Shown here: positions 8,421-17,805 of the stretch, in pieces
How the letters are laid out: every line of letters starts with the position of its first letter
Numbering within the stretch: the first letter of the stretch is position 1
Assembly: GCA_043808235.1 (NCBI GenBank)
Contig: JAZDFC010000035.1
Location: 32,402-96,401 of the forward strand
Length of the DNA: 64,000 nucleotides
Direction of reading: 5' to 3'
From: JAZDFC01 sp043808235
GTDB taxonomy: Bacteria > Bacteroidota > Ignavibacteria > Ignavibacteriales > Melioribacteraceae
The notes under the pieces: generated by a model
What the model saw: the letters and a program-made list of their open reading frames with translations, nothing else
Database searches by the model: none
What the model was told of the DNA's origin: nothing
Made by a program: the position numbers and the translations under genes

Positions 8421-11400
8421 CTATTTCATAAGTATCATTTTCTTTGAAAACACATTTTCGCCCGATATTACACGATATATATATGTACCGGTTGATACTT
8501 TGTTACCAAAATTATCATCACCATTCCATACAACATCGTAAATGCCCGGGCTCTTTTCACTATTCAGCAATGTTTTTACTTCCTGCCCAAGCATGTTAAA
8601 GATTTTTATGGATACTATTCCGTTTTCAGGCAATTCAATTCTAATAGTTGTAGTAGGATTGAAGGGATTCGGATAGTTCTGTGCAACAGCAAATGCTTTA
8701 GGAATAACAGGAGTATTTTCAGCTGAAGTGATTAAATCACCAGTTCTAAAGTTCGCTCCGTTAGAGAATTTGGAAGCATCTCCACTTTCTATGCTGGAAC
8801 GTACTCTCCAGTAGTAAGTCTGATTGCTTTCCAAGTTTAATTTATAGTTCGAACTTGTTAATCCTTTTACGCTGACTGCATTAGACAGATCAGCACTTGT
8901 CGAAATTTCTAAGTCATAAGACAAAGAAGATTCAGACTGAGTTGGCAAGAACCAGGATAGAGTTGCCGTTTGCGATGAAAGCTTTACATTGTGGGCTGGG
9001 CTGCCTGCTATTGGAATCACCGGTCTGTTTCCAGCCGCTGTTACAAAGCTTTCTATTCCTGATCCGACAGTAATTACACCATCCGATGCAAATACCTGCC
9101 AGTAATATGTGGCGCCACTGACTAATACACCGTTTGGTACAGTAAAGTTATTAACATCAACTCCTGCAGCAAATGGCGCTGTAACTAAAACACTACCAGC
9201 GGGATCCCAATAAATTTCTACCGAGAAAGTTAATGGTGAATATCCGCTGTTTGTAAACCAATATAAAGTCGGCTCATTTGTATAAACGGTTGGACCGCCA
9301 ATAGGATATGTTTGGATTGGCATAATATCGGTTACTGCTCCACCATAGGTATAGAAGTCCTCTGGTGCAGACCATGCCGACCATGTGGTACCGTTAAATG
9401 CACGAACCGCCCAATTATAATGTGTACCAGGCAACAATCCCGCAAACGGGAAAAAGAAATTAGCAGTTGGGCCATAATTTGCAGTTGCTGTGAGAGCACC
9501 CGCTCTAACTTCAATTTCAAATAAAACGGCACCCGGTGCATCGGTGTACCACCAACCGGTTGGATTAAGTGTCCATACAGTGGTCCCATCAATTGGATAC
9601 GTAAGTATAGGTGTGATATCTCCGTTTTGGCCGTAAGTTACAAAAGTTTCCGTATCCGACCATTCCGAATGATTTCCCATATATGTTGATCTAACTGCCC
9701 AGTAATAAGTCTGACCGGGTAGTAACGGTGCGCCCGGAGTAAAGTACATAAACGATGTGTGACCACTTGGTGCAGCTCCGTCAGGGAATCCACCAATTCC
9801 TGGATCGACTGTTGAATAAATAATATCAAATTCAACAGAACTTGCAGGACCATTTACATACCAATAAAATGTTGGCGCAAGAGTATATATGTCAATACCG
9901 CCGATTGGATATGATGGAACCGGTATACGAAGAAGTGAATTACCGACGGGACGGAAAAAGTTGAAATCCGACCAAACTGAAGTTTCACTTGTAACAATAT
10001 TTTTGGATCTTACACGCCATTTATAATCATTACCGGCAGAGAGCAATCCACCAGGTACAGTCAGATATAGATCTCCTGTTGTACCAAATCCGCCAACTGA
10101 AGCTGTAAGGATTTCTGTTGCGGTAAGTGGATCTTCATGCCAAATAAATAATTGCACGTCAAAAATTAAATTTGTTGCAGGCCCATTCAAATACCAATAT
10201 AAAGTTGGTGTTAATGTATAAATTTCGTTTGGAGCCGGTTGAACTCCCAACGGATATGATGGAATGGGTGGATATAGTCCGGGATCGCCAAAAGTATTGA
10301 AACACTCAATGGCTGAATATCCAGCTTTTGCACCACTTGATGCATAAGCTAAAATTCTCCAATAGTATAAAGTGCCCGGTAATAATCCTGCATAATCTAA
10401 GTAAGTATTAGTTAATCCGCTGGCTATCGTCGTTGGAGCAGCCATTGCCGGATCTGTATCAACTAATAGATCGAAAGTGACACCCGGATATGCCTGATTT
10501 AAAAACCACGAGAAATTTACGGATGCTGTGTACATAACTGCACATCCGGTTGGCCAACCCAGGAATGGTTCAATAATATCCACAGTAGTAAATCTATTAG
10601 CAACACTTTGGGTGGTCATGCATGCATTCGATGCTTCAACAACCCAGAAATATTCTGTGCTGTTAGCTAAAATACCAGGTTCTGCATAAGGTACAGTAAA
10701 TGTGGTAACATCTGCACCGAGCATTACCGAGGAATACACTAAATTAAGTAATCCAACATCGGAAAAGATTTTTACCTGGTAACCGGTTTCACCGGAAATA
10801 TCATCCCATGTAAATGTCGGTTCGAGTGATACCCCCCCCTGATAATTTACAGGAGTAAGTAAGGTTGTTACATCAATAATGGTAGTGTAAGAGAATGTAG
10901 TAGACCATCCACCATCACACAATCCGTTATTCGCTCTAACACGCCAATAATAAACAGAGTTATAATCATATCTATCGAATGTAGTTAGGTATGATGTTGA
11001 ACCCCAACCGGTATTCCAATTTTTTAAATTGGTAAACCCTGCATCAGTAGCAACCTGAATTTCGTAATTGGTGGCGCCAGGAACAGCCGACCAACTTAAA
11101 GTATTTCCAAGGGGTTGACATGTTGCAAGGTCAGCAGGAGAAACCAATGTTGGTACTCCAAGCAAATCAAAAGTCCATCTCGGCGACCATCCGGTCCAAT
11201 TACCCGGCGCTGCATTATCCTGAGCTCTGACAGCCCATTCAAATGTGGAACCCCATGATTGAACTAATGTAGGAGTAAAACTCTGGGTTGGACCAACTCC
11301 CGCAACTTCGACACTTGATTCAACAAGTGTACCGGCGAATGCGGGTGTCCAAATTTCAATATAATAATTTGTTGCGCCTTCAACAGTGTTCCATGTTAAA

Positions 11401-11798
11401 GTTGGATTCTCGCAGAGTGCGATGGTTGCATCGGCTGGACTAACAAGAGTTGGGGTCTCGATAGTCGTAAGTTTGCGTGTGGCACTATACGAGGACGTTA
11501 AATCAGATTTAACGTGCCAATAATAGTCTGTGCCGTCATCAAGAACCGGTGAAGTGACGACATACAACACAACATTACCAACATTTGCATTAAATACAAT
11601 ATTGGTAAACGCTACGTCAGTAGCTACCTGCAACCTATACGAAGTAGCTCCAGGTTGAGCTAACCACGTAAAAGTAGGCGTTTTTGCAATACCTGTCGCA
11701 TTATCAACAGGCAGCACAGGCGCTGGCTGTGCAAGTATGGGCAAGGCCATAAATAGCAATATGGCAATGGCCCAAAGAAGAGGTTTGTTTTGTTTCAT
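8421..11798 (-). CDS. Large secreted fibronectin-III-like protein with T9SS sorting domain
   Basis: 1125 residues. Signal peptide at 1-23 (MKQNKPLLW, then a hydrophobic core ending ILAQ). Ten tandem modules of about 90-110 residues follow, each opening with a P(A/I)(D/G)-type turn then PTLxW or PTFYWY, a GATNYxI or xxFDVQ strand, and closing with a YYWRVRA-type strand; this is the fibronectin-III-like fold of Bacteroidota adhesins. Modules 6-9 form a distinct subgroup with YPIGG-xxYTLxPTxYW, suggesting internal duplication. The last about 90 residues are a type A T9SS sorting domain (QNYPNPFNPTTTI, FNMLGQEV, final KKMILMK) that directs export and surface attachment. No catalytic domain is visible. 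It probably acts as an adhesin, surface layer or sheath component. Confidence 0.88.
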   Translation of the reverse strand: MKQNKPLLWAIAILLFMALPILAQPAPVLPVDNATGIAKTPTFTWLAQPGATSYRLQVATDVAFTNIVFNANVGNVVLYVVTSPVLDDGTDYYWHVKSDLTSSYSATRKLTTIETPTLVSPADATIALCENPTLTWNTVEGATNYYIEIWTPAFAGTLVESSVEVAGVGPTQSFTPTLVQSWGSTFEWAVRAQDNAAPGNWTGWSPRWTFDLLGVPTLVSPADLATCQPLGNTLSWSAVPGATNYEIQVATDAGFTNLKNWNTGWGSTSYLTTFDRYDYNSVYYWRVRANNGLCDGGWSTTFSYTTIIDVTTLLTPVNYQGGVSLEPTFTWDDISGETGYQVKIFSDVGLLNLVYSSVMLGADVTTFTVPYAEPGILANSTEYFWVVEASNACMTTQSVANRFTTVDIIEPFLGWPTGCAVMYTASVNFSWFLNQAYPGVTFDLLVDTDPAMAAPTTIASGLTNTYLDYAGLLPGTLYYWRILAYASSGAKAGYSAIECFNTFGDPGLYPPIPSYPLGVQPAPNEIYTLTPTLYWYLNGPATNLIFDVQLFIWHEDPLTATEILTASVGGFGTTGDLYLTVPGGLLSAGNDYKWRVRSKNIVTSETSVWSDFNFFRPVGNSLLRIPVPSYPIGGIDIYTLAPTFYWYVNGPASSVEFDIIYSTVDPGIGGFPDGAAPSGHTSFMYFTPGAPLLPGQTYYWAVRSTYMGNHSEWSDTETFVTYGQNGDITPILTYPIDGTTVWTLNPTGWWYTDAPGAVLFEIEVRAGALTATANYGPTANFFFPFAGLLPGTHYNWAVRAFNGTTWSAWSAPEDFYTYGGAVTDIMPIQTYPIGGPTVYTNEPTLYWFTNSGYSPLTFSVEIYWDPAGSVLVTAPFAAGVDVNNFTVPNGVLVSGATYYWQVFASDGVITVGSGIESFVTAAGNRPVIPIAGSPAHNVKLSSQTATLSWFLPTQSESSLSYDLEISTSADLSNAVSVKGLTSSNYKLNLESNQTYYWRVRSSIESGDASKFSNGANFRTGDLITSAENTPVIPKAFAVAQNYPNPFNPTTTIRIELPENGIVSIKIFNMLGQEVKTLLNSEKSPGIYDVVWNGDDNFGNKVSTGTYIYRVISGENVFSKKMILMK

Positions 11799-11857
11799 AG
11801 AAGCACCCTCTAAGCAATTGATTGTTTAGTGATTTAACTCGGCTGATTATAAAATTT

Positions 11858-11886
11858 AAATTAGACTATTTGTCTGATTAAGTCAA
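11858..11886 (-). promoter_or_regulatory. Possible promoter of the surface-protein gene
   Basis: On the minus strand TTGACT (11881-11886) is separated by 17 bases from TAATTT (11858-11863), about 60 bases upstream of the start codon. The spacing is right for a vegetative promoter, but the -10 box is weak. Inference from motif and position only. Confidence 0.35.
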
Positions 11887-12133
11887 GCACAATTTTTTCA
11901 ATTGAAAAACATTTTTGAAAGAACAGAATCGGCTGATAAGTAAAAATTTTCATACGGCTATGTTAGAAAATTTTTTTAATGTCAATACAACAACAAATTG
12001 ACATAAAGTAATTGGCTGGTGATGCTAAGATAACATATCCGAATAGTTCTGTCAAGCAAAATTTGTGTTAATTTTCGTACTGTATTTTATAGCACAAAAT
12101 TGAAGAGAGTGAGACCTATTTTTTCGCGAAATC

Positions 12134-12173
12134 TTTCTTTGCAAAAGCATGAAATTTTTCTTTGTAAAAGCAT
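12134..12173 (+). repeat. Paired 17-bp direct repeat upstream of the phosphofructokinase gene
   Basis: TTTCTTTGCAAAAGCAT at 12134-12150 recurs at 12157-12173 with one change (TTTCTTTGTAAAAGCAT). The repeat starts are 23 bases apart, about two helical turns, which would suit a dimeric DNA-binding protein. They lie about 130 bases before the candidate -7 box. Function is inferred. Confidence 0.4.
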
Positions 12174-12305
12174 CTTCATGCAAAAAATATGGGTATCGGT
12201 TTAAGAATTATTTTAAAGATGGATAAATATTGCCGAATTCTACATTCTTATGCAAAGTTAGGTTAAAAAAAACTTCTATCTCTTTTATTTATTTCCACCT
12301 GTCTA

Positions 12306-12313
12306 TATATTTG
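12306..12313 (+). promoter_or_regulatory. Bacteroidota-type -7 box of the phosphofructokinase gene
   Basis: TATATTTG matches the TAnnTTTG -7 consensus of Bacteroidota primary sigma factors. It lies 33 bases before the start codon, with a GGAG ribosome site at 12334-12337 between them. The upstream -33 TTTG is not well matched (TTTATTTATTT), so confidence is moderate. Confidence 0.45.
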
Positions 12314-12345
12314 TCTTCAAGTTTTTTAACAATTGGAGATAATTA

Positions 12346-13551
12346 ATGGCAAATATTAACAAAATTAAGGGCAGAATTGGAATTCTTACCGGTGGCGGAG
12401 ATGTGCCCGGATTAAATCCTGCAATACGGGCAGTTACTATCCGCGCTACACGGGAAGGTTATGAAGTGATTGGTATTCGCAGAGGTTGGGGCGGTATGAC
12501 AGAAATCGTACGTGAGAAGGATTACGATAATTCGGCGAACTTCTTTCATCTTACCGAAGAATTGGTTAACAAAATTGGTAGAACCGGCGGTACATTTCTT
12601 CACTCATCACGTACAAGACCGAGCCATGTTCCGAAAGCAAATATTCCTGCTCACTACAGAGATATTTATAAAGATGAAATGAATGATCTTACTCCCGAAG
12701 TTTTAAAAAACATTGATTTTATGGGATTAGATTATTTGATACCAATTGGCGGCGATGATACTCTAAGTTATGCAGCCAGACTACATAAAGAAGGTGTAAA
12801 AAATATTGCAATTCCAAAAACAATGGATAACGATGTGCCCGGGACTGATTATTGTATTGGATTCAGCACTTGTGTAACCCGGACAATAGAGTTAACTCAT
12901 AACTTAAGAACCTCTGCCGGTTCACATGAAAGATTTCTTGTTATCGAAGTGTTTGGCCGTTACGCAGGATATACAGCGCTTTTGCCAACGATGGCCGGCG
13001 CTGCAAACAGATGCGTTATACCCGAGCATAAATTCAATATCGAAAGACTCACTGAATTGATGTCGGCCGATAGAATATCGAATCCGAGCCGATATTCTGT
13101 CGTTCTTGTTTCGGAAGGTGCAATGATGGAAAAAGAAACCGAGATGACTTTTCAGAGTGACGAAACTGATGCATACGGCCATAAAAAATTGGGCGGTATT
13201 GGCGATGCAGTAGCTTCAAGATTAAAAGAGTTATCTCCAAAATACAATAATGGGAATAGAGTAAATGTTATCAACCAGCGGTTGGGTTATCTTGTAAGGT
13301 GCGGTGATCCGGACGCAATTGATTCTATCGTACCTATGGCTTATGGCAATTTAGCTCTCGACCTTATAATGTCGAAAACAAGCGGAAGATTAGTTACATT
13401 AAGAAATGGACGATATAGTAACGAACACATCGAAGTCATTACAAGTTATAAAAAAGTTGTTGATGTTGAGAAGTACTACAACGTGGATAGATTAAGACCA
13501 TTTTACGAAAGTTTCGAATCCAAGCCTTTATTTATTATGGCAAGCGACTAA
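12346..13551 (+). CDS. pfp: 6-phosphofructokinase, predicted pyrophosphate-dependent
   Basis: 401-residue cytoplasmic phosphofructokinase converting fructose 6-phosphate to the 1,6-bisphosphate. The glycine-rich phosphoryl-donor loop is GGGDVPGLN at 16-24. The two residues that separate donor types both favour PPi: GGDDT at 135-139 (ATP enzymes have GGDGS/T) and PKTMDND at 157-163 (ATP enzymes have PGTIDND, with Gly for Lys). The substrate-binding GRYAGY and the SEGA motif are present. If PPi is the donor, the step is reversible and saves ATP. It is a single gene with its own promoter and terminator. The donor assignment rests on established motif rules, not assay. Confidence 0.85.
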   Translation: MANINKIKGRIGILTGGGDVPGLNPAIRAVTIRATREGYEVIGIRRGWGGMTEIVREKDYDNSANFFHLTEELVNKIGRTGGTFLHSSRTRPSHVPKANIPAHYRDIYKDEMNDLTPEVLKNIDFMGLDYLIPIGGDDTLSYAARLHKEGVKNIAIPKTMDNDVPGTDYCIGFSTCVTRTIELTHNLRTSAGSHERFLVIEVFGRYAGYTALLPTMAGAANRCVIPEHKFNIERLTELMSADRISNPSRYSVVLVSEGAMMEKETEMTFQSDETDAYGHKKLGGIGDAVASRLKELSPKYNNGNRVNVINQRLGYLVRCGDPDAIDSIVPMAYGNLALDLIMSKTSGRLVTLRNGRYSNEHIEVITSYKKVVDVEKYYNVDRLRPFYESFESKPLFIMASD

Positions 13552-13578
13552 TAATAAAATATTTCCATCTTTAAAATG

Positions 13579-13614
13579 AAGAAAGGCTCAGTGCACCGCA
13601 CCGAGCCTTTCTTT
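13579..13614. terminator. Bidirectional terminator between converging genes
   Basis: AAGAAAGGCTC pairs with GAGCCTTTCTT, with an inner GTGC/GCAC extension and one mismatch, followed by T-rich sequence. It sits between the convergent phosphofructokinase and helicase genes. Confidence 0.8.
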
Positions 13615-13628
13615 TAATACTAAAAAAG

Positions 13629-15803
13629 TTAAACCAACTTCAAATTAGCAAATTTTACCAACAACGTTTTCACGCCATGCTCTTCAAAAGTTATCGTAAC
13701 TTTTTGTAGATCGCCAAGACCGTTTAATTGCTGGATTTTTCCCATACCAAAAGCCTCGTGAACTACACGGCTGCCAACCCTGAGCGACCTTCTCTCCTGG
13801 TAATATTCATCATACGAGTCATCATAAAGATCATCATAGAACGATTTTTTCTTTCTGCCTGATTTTCTTCCGCCGCCAACATTCACTTCTTCGCATGTTG
13901 ATCTATCAATCTCCTCCAAAAATCTCGACCGGCTTTGATAAGCAACTTCGCCGAAACGATACCGAGACCTGGCATAAGTAATAAATATTTTTTTCTCTGC
14001 ACGGGTCATAGCAACGTAAAAAAGTCGTCGCTCCTCTTCAATTCGTGTATCGGAATCAAATTTGGGATTAAGGGGGAAAATGTCTTCTTCACATCCTGTT
14101 ATAAAAACTACCGGGAATTCAAGTCCTTTTGCACTGTGCATTGTCATCATAGTTATTGTATTGTCGGATTCACTGAAATGATCAACACTCGAAAGCAAAG
14201 ATACTTCTGCAAGAAAGTCGTCTATTGTGGCGTGAGGATTTGCTTTGTTGTATTCCTGGATTGCGCTGAGCACTTCTTGAACATTTTCGAAACGCTGCAT
14301 TGATTCCTGAGTGCGTTCTTCTTTGTAAATCCGTAAAATGCCGAGTTCATCAACTAATGCCGAAGTTAATTCCGCTAACGATAGTTTCTCTTTTAATTCG
14401 ATATATTTATCAAGGAGCAACCGGAATTGTTTTACATTTTTTTGAATTCGTTCTTTCACTTCTATTACTTCAAATACGCGCAGCATAGTTTTGAATAAAG
14501 TAAGATTTAATTTACGCGCAAATGCTATCATCTTGCTAATGGAAGTATTACCTATTCCTCTCTGCGGAAAATTCATTATTCTCAATAAACTTTCTTCATC
14601 TTCCTGATTGGCAAGAACACGGAGATAAGCAATAATATCTTTTACTTCTTTCCTTCTGTAAAATTCCACTCCGCCAATAATTTTATACGGTATCTTCTCG
14701 CGTCGCATTGCATCTTCGAGCGCTCGCGACTGTGAATTGATTCTATACAGAACAGCAACGTCTTTGAGTGAAAGTTTTTTGGTTGATACTTCCTTTTTTA
14801 TAAGTCTGGAAATTTGATGAGCTTCATCCTTTTCATCAGCACATCTGATAATAAATATCTTCTCCCCTTCTTCGTTCTTAGTCCATAAAGTTTTTTTAAT
14901 CTGCTCTTTATTTTGTTTAATAACCGAATCGGCGGCTTTGAGAATAGTCTGAGTTGATCTATAATTTTGTTCGAGACGGAAAATTTTAGTTTTGGGATAA
15001 TCCTTTTCGAACTCAATCATATTTTTTACTTCAGCGCCGCGCCAGCCGTAAATGCTCTGTGCATCATCGCCAACAACACAAATTTTTACTCTTGTCGATG
15101 TCAGCATTTTCAGTAATTCATATTGAGCCGTATTCGTATCCTGGAATTCATCAACAAGAATATACTTGAACTGCGATCGATATTTCTGCAATATCTTAGG
15201 GAAGTTATTAAACAATTCGATTGGTTTAAGTAAAAGGTCATCAAAGTCCATCGAGTTATTTTCGAATAGTCTTTTATTATACTCGGTAAAAATTTCGCCA
15301 ATTTTTCTTTCCGGAAGCGAAGAAGCAATATGTTTAATATATTCTTCCGGGGAAATCATCTTGTTTTTTAAATTGCTAATCTTGTGATGAACTTGATTTG
15401 GAGAAAATGCATCGAGATTAATATTTAATGAAGTGAGTACGTTACTAACTAATGAAACCGAATCTTCTTTATCATAAATAGAAAAATTCTGCTGATAATT
15501 TAACTTGTCTGCATCGGTTCTAATGATTCTTGCAAAAATCGAATGGAAAGTGCCCATCCACATCTGTGCTGCCTTTTTGCCGACGAGTTGTTTTATTCTA
15601 TCCCTCATCTCACCTGCCGCTTTATTTGTAAAAGTCAGCGCAAGAATATCCGAGGGTTCATATTCATTTTCCAGCAAATATGCTATTTTATAGGTTAAAA
15701 CGCGTGTTTTTCCGGATCCTGCACCAGCAACAACCATATGCGGACCCGCATTATATTCAACAGCAGACCTCTGCTCTTGATTTAATTGATCTAGGATTTT
15801 CAT
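13629..15803 (-). CDS. pcrA: UvrD/PcrA-type superfamily 1 DNA helicase
   Basis: 724 residues, 3'-5' DNA helicase for nucleotide excision repair, mismatch repair and clearing of replication-transcription conflicts. Motifs in order: Q motif (LNQEQRSAV), GAGSGKT at 27-33, DEFQDTN, GDDAQSIYGWRGA, EQNYRST, the MMTMHSAKGLEFPVVF block, and the final YVAMTRAEKK. The C-terminal about 50 residues (VGSRVVHEAFGMGKI, FANLKLV) form the Tudor-like domain that binds RNA polymerase in PcrA. A basic linker (GGRKSGRKKK) and a Tyr/Asp-rich linker precede it. All catalytic motifs are intact. Confidence 0.93.
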   Translation of the reverse strand: MKILDQLNQEQRSAVEYNAGPHMVVAGAGSGKTRVLTYKIAYLLENEYEPSDILALTFTNKAAGEMRDRIKQLVGKKAAQMWMGTFHSIFARIIRTDADKLNYQQNFSIYDKEDSVSLVSNVLTSLNINLDAFSPNQVHHKISNLKNKMISPEEYIKHIASSLPERKIGEIFTEYNKRLFENNSMDFDDLLLKPIELFNNFPKILQKYRSQFKYILVDEFQDTNTAQYELLKMLTSTRVKICVVGDDAQSIYGWRGAEVKNMIEFEKDYPKTKIFRLEQNYRSTQTILKAADSVIKQNKEQIKKTLWTKNEEGEKIFIIRCADEKDEAHQISRLIKKEVSTKKLSLKDVAVLYRINSQSRALEDAMRREKIPYKIIGGVEFYRRKEVKDIIAYLRVLANQEDEESLLRIMNFPQRGIGNTSISKMIAFARKLNLTLFKTMLRVFEVIEVKERIQKNVKQFRLLLDKYIELKEKLSLAELTSALVDELGILRIYKEERTQESMQRFENVQEVLSAIQEYNKANPHATIDDFLAEVSLLSSVDHFSESDNTITMMTMHSAKGLEFPVVFITGCEEDIFPLNPKFDSDTRIEEERRLFYVAMTRAEKKIFITYARSRYRFGEVAYQSRSRFLEEIDRSTCEEVNVGGGRKSGRKKKSFYDDLYDDSYDEYYQERRSLRVGSRVVHEAFGMGKIQQLNGLGDLQKVTITFEEHGVKTLLVKFANLKLV

Positions 15804-16096
15804 AAAGCCTCTGATTTGAAGTCTGTAAATTTAATAAAAATGAGGTGCATTTTCAAAAAATTGAGGTTCTCCGTTTACAGAAATTGAATATTTTGGCTGG
15901 AATCACATCATTTAGTTTTTGTAACATTATTTTCTGATTGAAATGCAACGGATTTTTTTTGCTTGATAAAAACGAATTTTTAGGATTTCCTCATTTTTAG
16001 CTTAAAATCAACGCCTATCAACTCAGATATTTTAAAATCGAGTAAAAGTTCGTATTCCATTGATTATATTTGAGAAGAATTATAAAAATATCACTC

Positions 16097-16879
16097 ATGT
16101 ATGATCATAGATTAGTAAAATTAGACGGCCCTAAAAATTTCCGCGATATCGGAGGGTGTGAATTGCTCGATGGGTGCAAAATGAAATCCGGTTTAATTTT
16201 CCGATCCGATGAATTATCAAAATTGACACGAAGAGACAGTGAAAAGCTGAATCAACTGAATATAAAACTTGTCATTGATTTAAGAATGGCAAAGGAATGC
16301 AGATTTAAACCGGATAGAATTGGGCCGAACAGTAAAATCAATTATACCAATATACCAATCCGTCCCAGCAACAATAATATCTCACACATTCATTACATTA
16401 AATCCTATATAGTAAAACGAACCGGACTAAATTACGGCGATTTTCTTAAAGAACATTATAAAATTATAGCCTTCGATAGATATTCAGAGTTGAGAGAAAT
16501 ATTCGGTCTTCTCTCCGATAAAAATAATTTACCTGCCGTGATTCATTGTTCCGTAGGCAAGGATAGAACCGGTTTCATCTCTGCATTGATTCAATTATTA
16601 ATTGGAGTTTCGCGCGATAAAATTTTAAACGACTATCTTGCAAGCAACGAGTTAACTTTGAAACGAAGAAAACAAACGATTATGTTTATACGAATCATCA
16701 GTCTTTTTCGAATTTCGGCAGATCAAATAAATCCGTTATTTGAAGCCCGTCCGGAATACATAGATGAAACTCTCGACATGATTTTAGACAGGTACAAATC
16801 AATTGAGAATTATTTAATTTCTGCTTGTGGGATAAAACACGAACAGATTAAATCCCTGAAAGAATCTTTTTTCGAATAA
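16097..16879 (+). CDS. Tyrosine-protein phosphatase, CX5R family
   Basis: 260 residues from the ATG at 16097 (MYDHRLVKLDGPKNFRDIGG); a TTG nine codons upstream is less likely. The NFRDIGG opening and HCSVGKDRTG (Cys151 to Arg157, the phosphocysteine-forming P-loop) identify the atypical bacterial protein tyrosine phosphatase group that includes MptpB and LipA-like enzymes. No signal peptide is seen, so it should be cytoplasmic. Members dephosphorylate phosphotyrosine proteins or phosphoinositides; the substrate here is unknown. The next gene starts about 70 bases downstream, but its function suggests no link. Confidence 0.85.
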   Translation: MYDHRLVKLDGPKNFRDIGGCELLDGCKMKSGLIFRSDELSKLTRRDSEKLNQLNIKLVIDLRMAKECRFKPDRIGPNSKINYTNIPIRPSNNNISHIHYIKSYIVKRTGLNYGDFLKEHYKIIAFDRYSELREIFGLLSDKNNLPAVIHCSVGKDRTGFISALIQLLIGVSRDKILNDYLASNELTLKRRKQTIMFIRIISLFRISADQINPLFEARPEYIDETLDMILDRYKSIENYLISACGIKHEQIKSLKESFFE

Positions 16880-16950
16880 AATTAATTGGAACAATTGCGA
16901 ACCATTAATTTTCCTATATGTACAAGAAAGAAAAATTAAGAGGAGTTAAA

Positions 16951-17784
16951 ATGAAAAATCTAATCATAGTTTCAGTTCTTTTAATTTTCTTATTTGGTTG
17001 TGGTAATGAAAGTAAAAGAGAATTATCTTTTTCAGCGCCCCATACCGAATCTAAAGGCTTCTCCGAAGCAACTATTTCTTCCGGGCAGACTTCTTCAGTT
17101 CAAAAACGAATGATAATCAAAAACGCAAACCTTTATATTGAGGTTGAGGACTACAACACAGCTTTTAAAAAGGTTAACGAAATAGTAACCGCGAATAATG
17201 GATTCATCACAAATACAAATTCAAACAAAGATGATAATGACGCGCAAAGCGGAAATATTAATATTGAAATTCCGGCTGAAAAGTTGGATCTCGTGATGGA
17301 CGCAATCAAACAAAAAATTGGTCAGGTTACTTCGGAATCGGTAACAACGGAAGATGTTACCGAAAGCTATATTGATACAAAAGCGAGATTGGAAAATAAA
17401 AAGAAAGCCGAGCAGCAATATCAAGCGCTTTTCGAAAAAGCACGGACAGTTGATGAAATCCTAAAAGTTGAAGCCGCACTTGCAGAGGTGAGAAGTGAAA
17501 TTGAAAGCGCTGAGTCGAAGATAAAATATTACGAGGCACAATCATCAATGTCTTCAATTTTGTTGTACTTGTTTGAGCCGAACAGCGAGGGCGGACCGGA
17601 AGGATTAAACTTTATCACGGTTATTAAAAATAGTTTTAGAACCGGAATAAACGGAATGATTCTTATGGTCGGCGTGATAATAGTGGTCGTAATTACATTA
17701 ATACCACTTTTACCCATTGTTTATTTTTCATGGAAAGGAATAAGGAAGTGGTATCAAAAACGAAAGGCAAAAAAAGAAAATTAG
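16951..17784 (+). CDS. DUF4349 lipoprotein with C-terminal membrane anchor
   Basis: 277 residues. The start at 16951 follows a GAGGAG ribosome site; the frame opens 11 codons earlier without one. A lipoprotein signal ends at Cys17 (LLIFLFGC). Residues about 60-215 form the DUF4349 domain: a strand-rich start (MIIKNANLYIEV), then a long charged coiled-coil (KARLENKKKAEQQYQALFEK onward). A transmembrane helix lies near 235-262, followed by a basic tail. The family is widespread in bacterial envelopes and its biochemical role is unknown. It is 21 bases upstream of the alpha/beta hydrolase and probably co-transcribed. Confidence 0.85.
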   Translation: MKNLIIVSVLLIFLFGCGNESKRELSFSAPHTESKGFSEATISSGQTSSVQKRMIIKNANLYIEVEDYNTAFKKVNEIVTANNGFITNTNSNKDDNDAQSGNINIEIPAEKLDLVMDAIKQKIGQVTSESVTTEDVTESYIDTKARLENKKKAEQQYQALFEKARTVDEILKVEAALAEVRSEIESAESKIKYYEAQSSMSSILLYLFEPNSEGGPEGLNFITVIKNSFRTGINGMILMVGVIIVVVITLIPLLPIVYFSWKGIRKWYQKRKAKKEN

Positions 17785-17805
17785 TGTTAACTGAAACGGG
17801 GAGTA

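Larger units (their letters stand above)
11799..12345. other. 547-bp AT-rich divergent intergenic region
   Basis: Separates the divergent surface-protein and phosphofructokinase genes. It contains candidate promoters for both and a pair of 17-bp direct repeats (listed separately). I see no frame with a ribosome site and no tRNA-like fold in the remainder. Confidence 0.6.

Noticed and set aside
9312..9853. Small frames opposite the large surface-protein gene
   Set aside because: Biased composition mirrors the repeated coding strand and none has a ribosome site; they are shadows.
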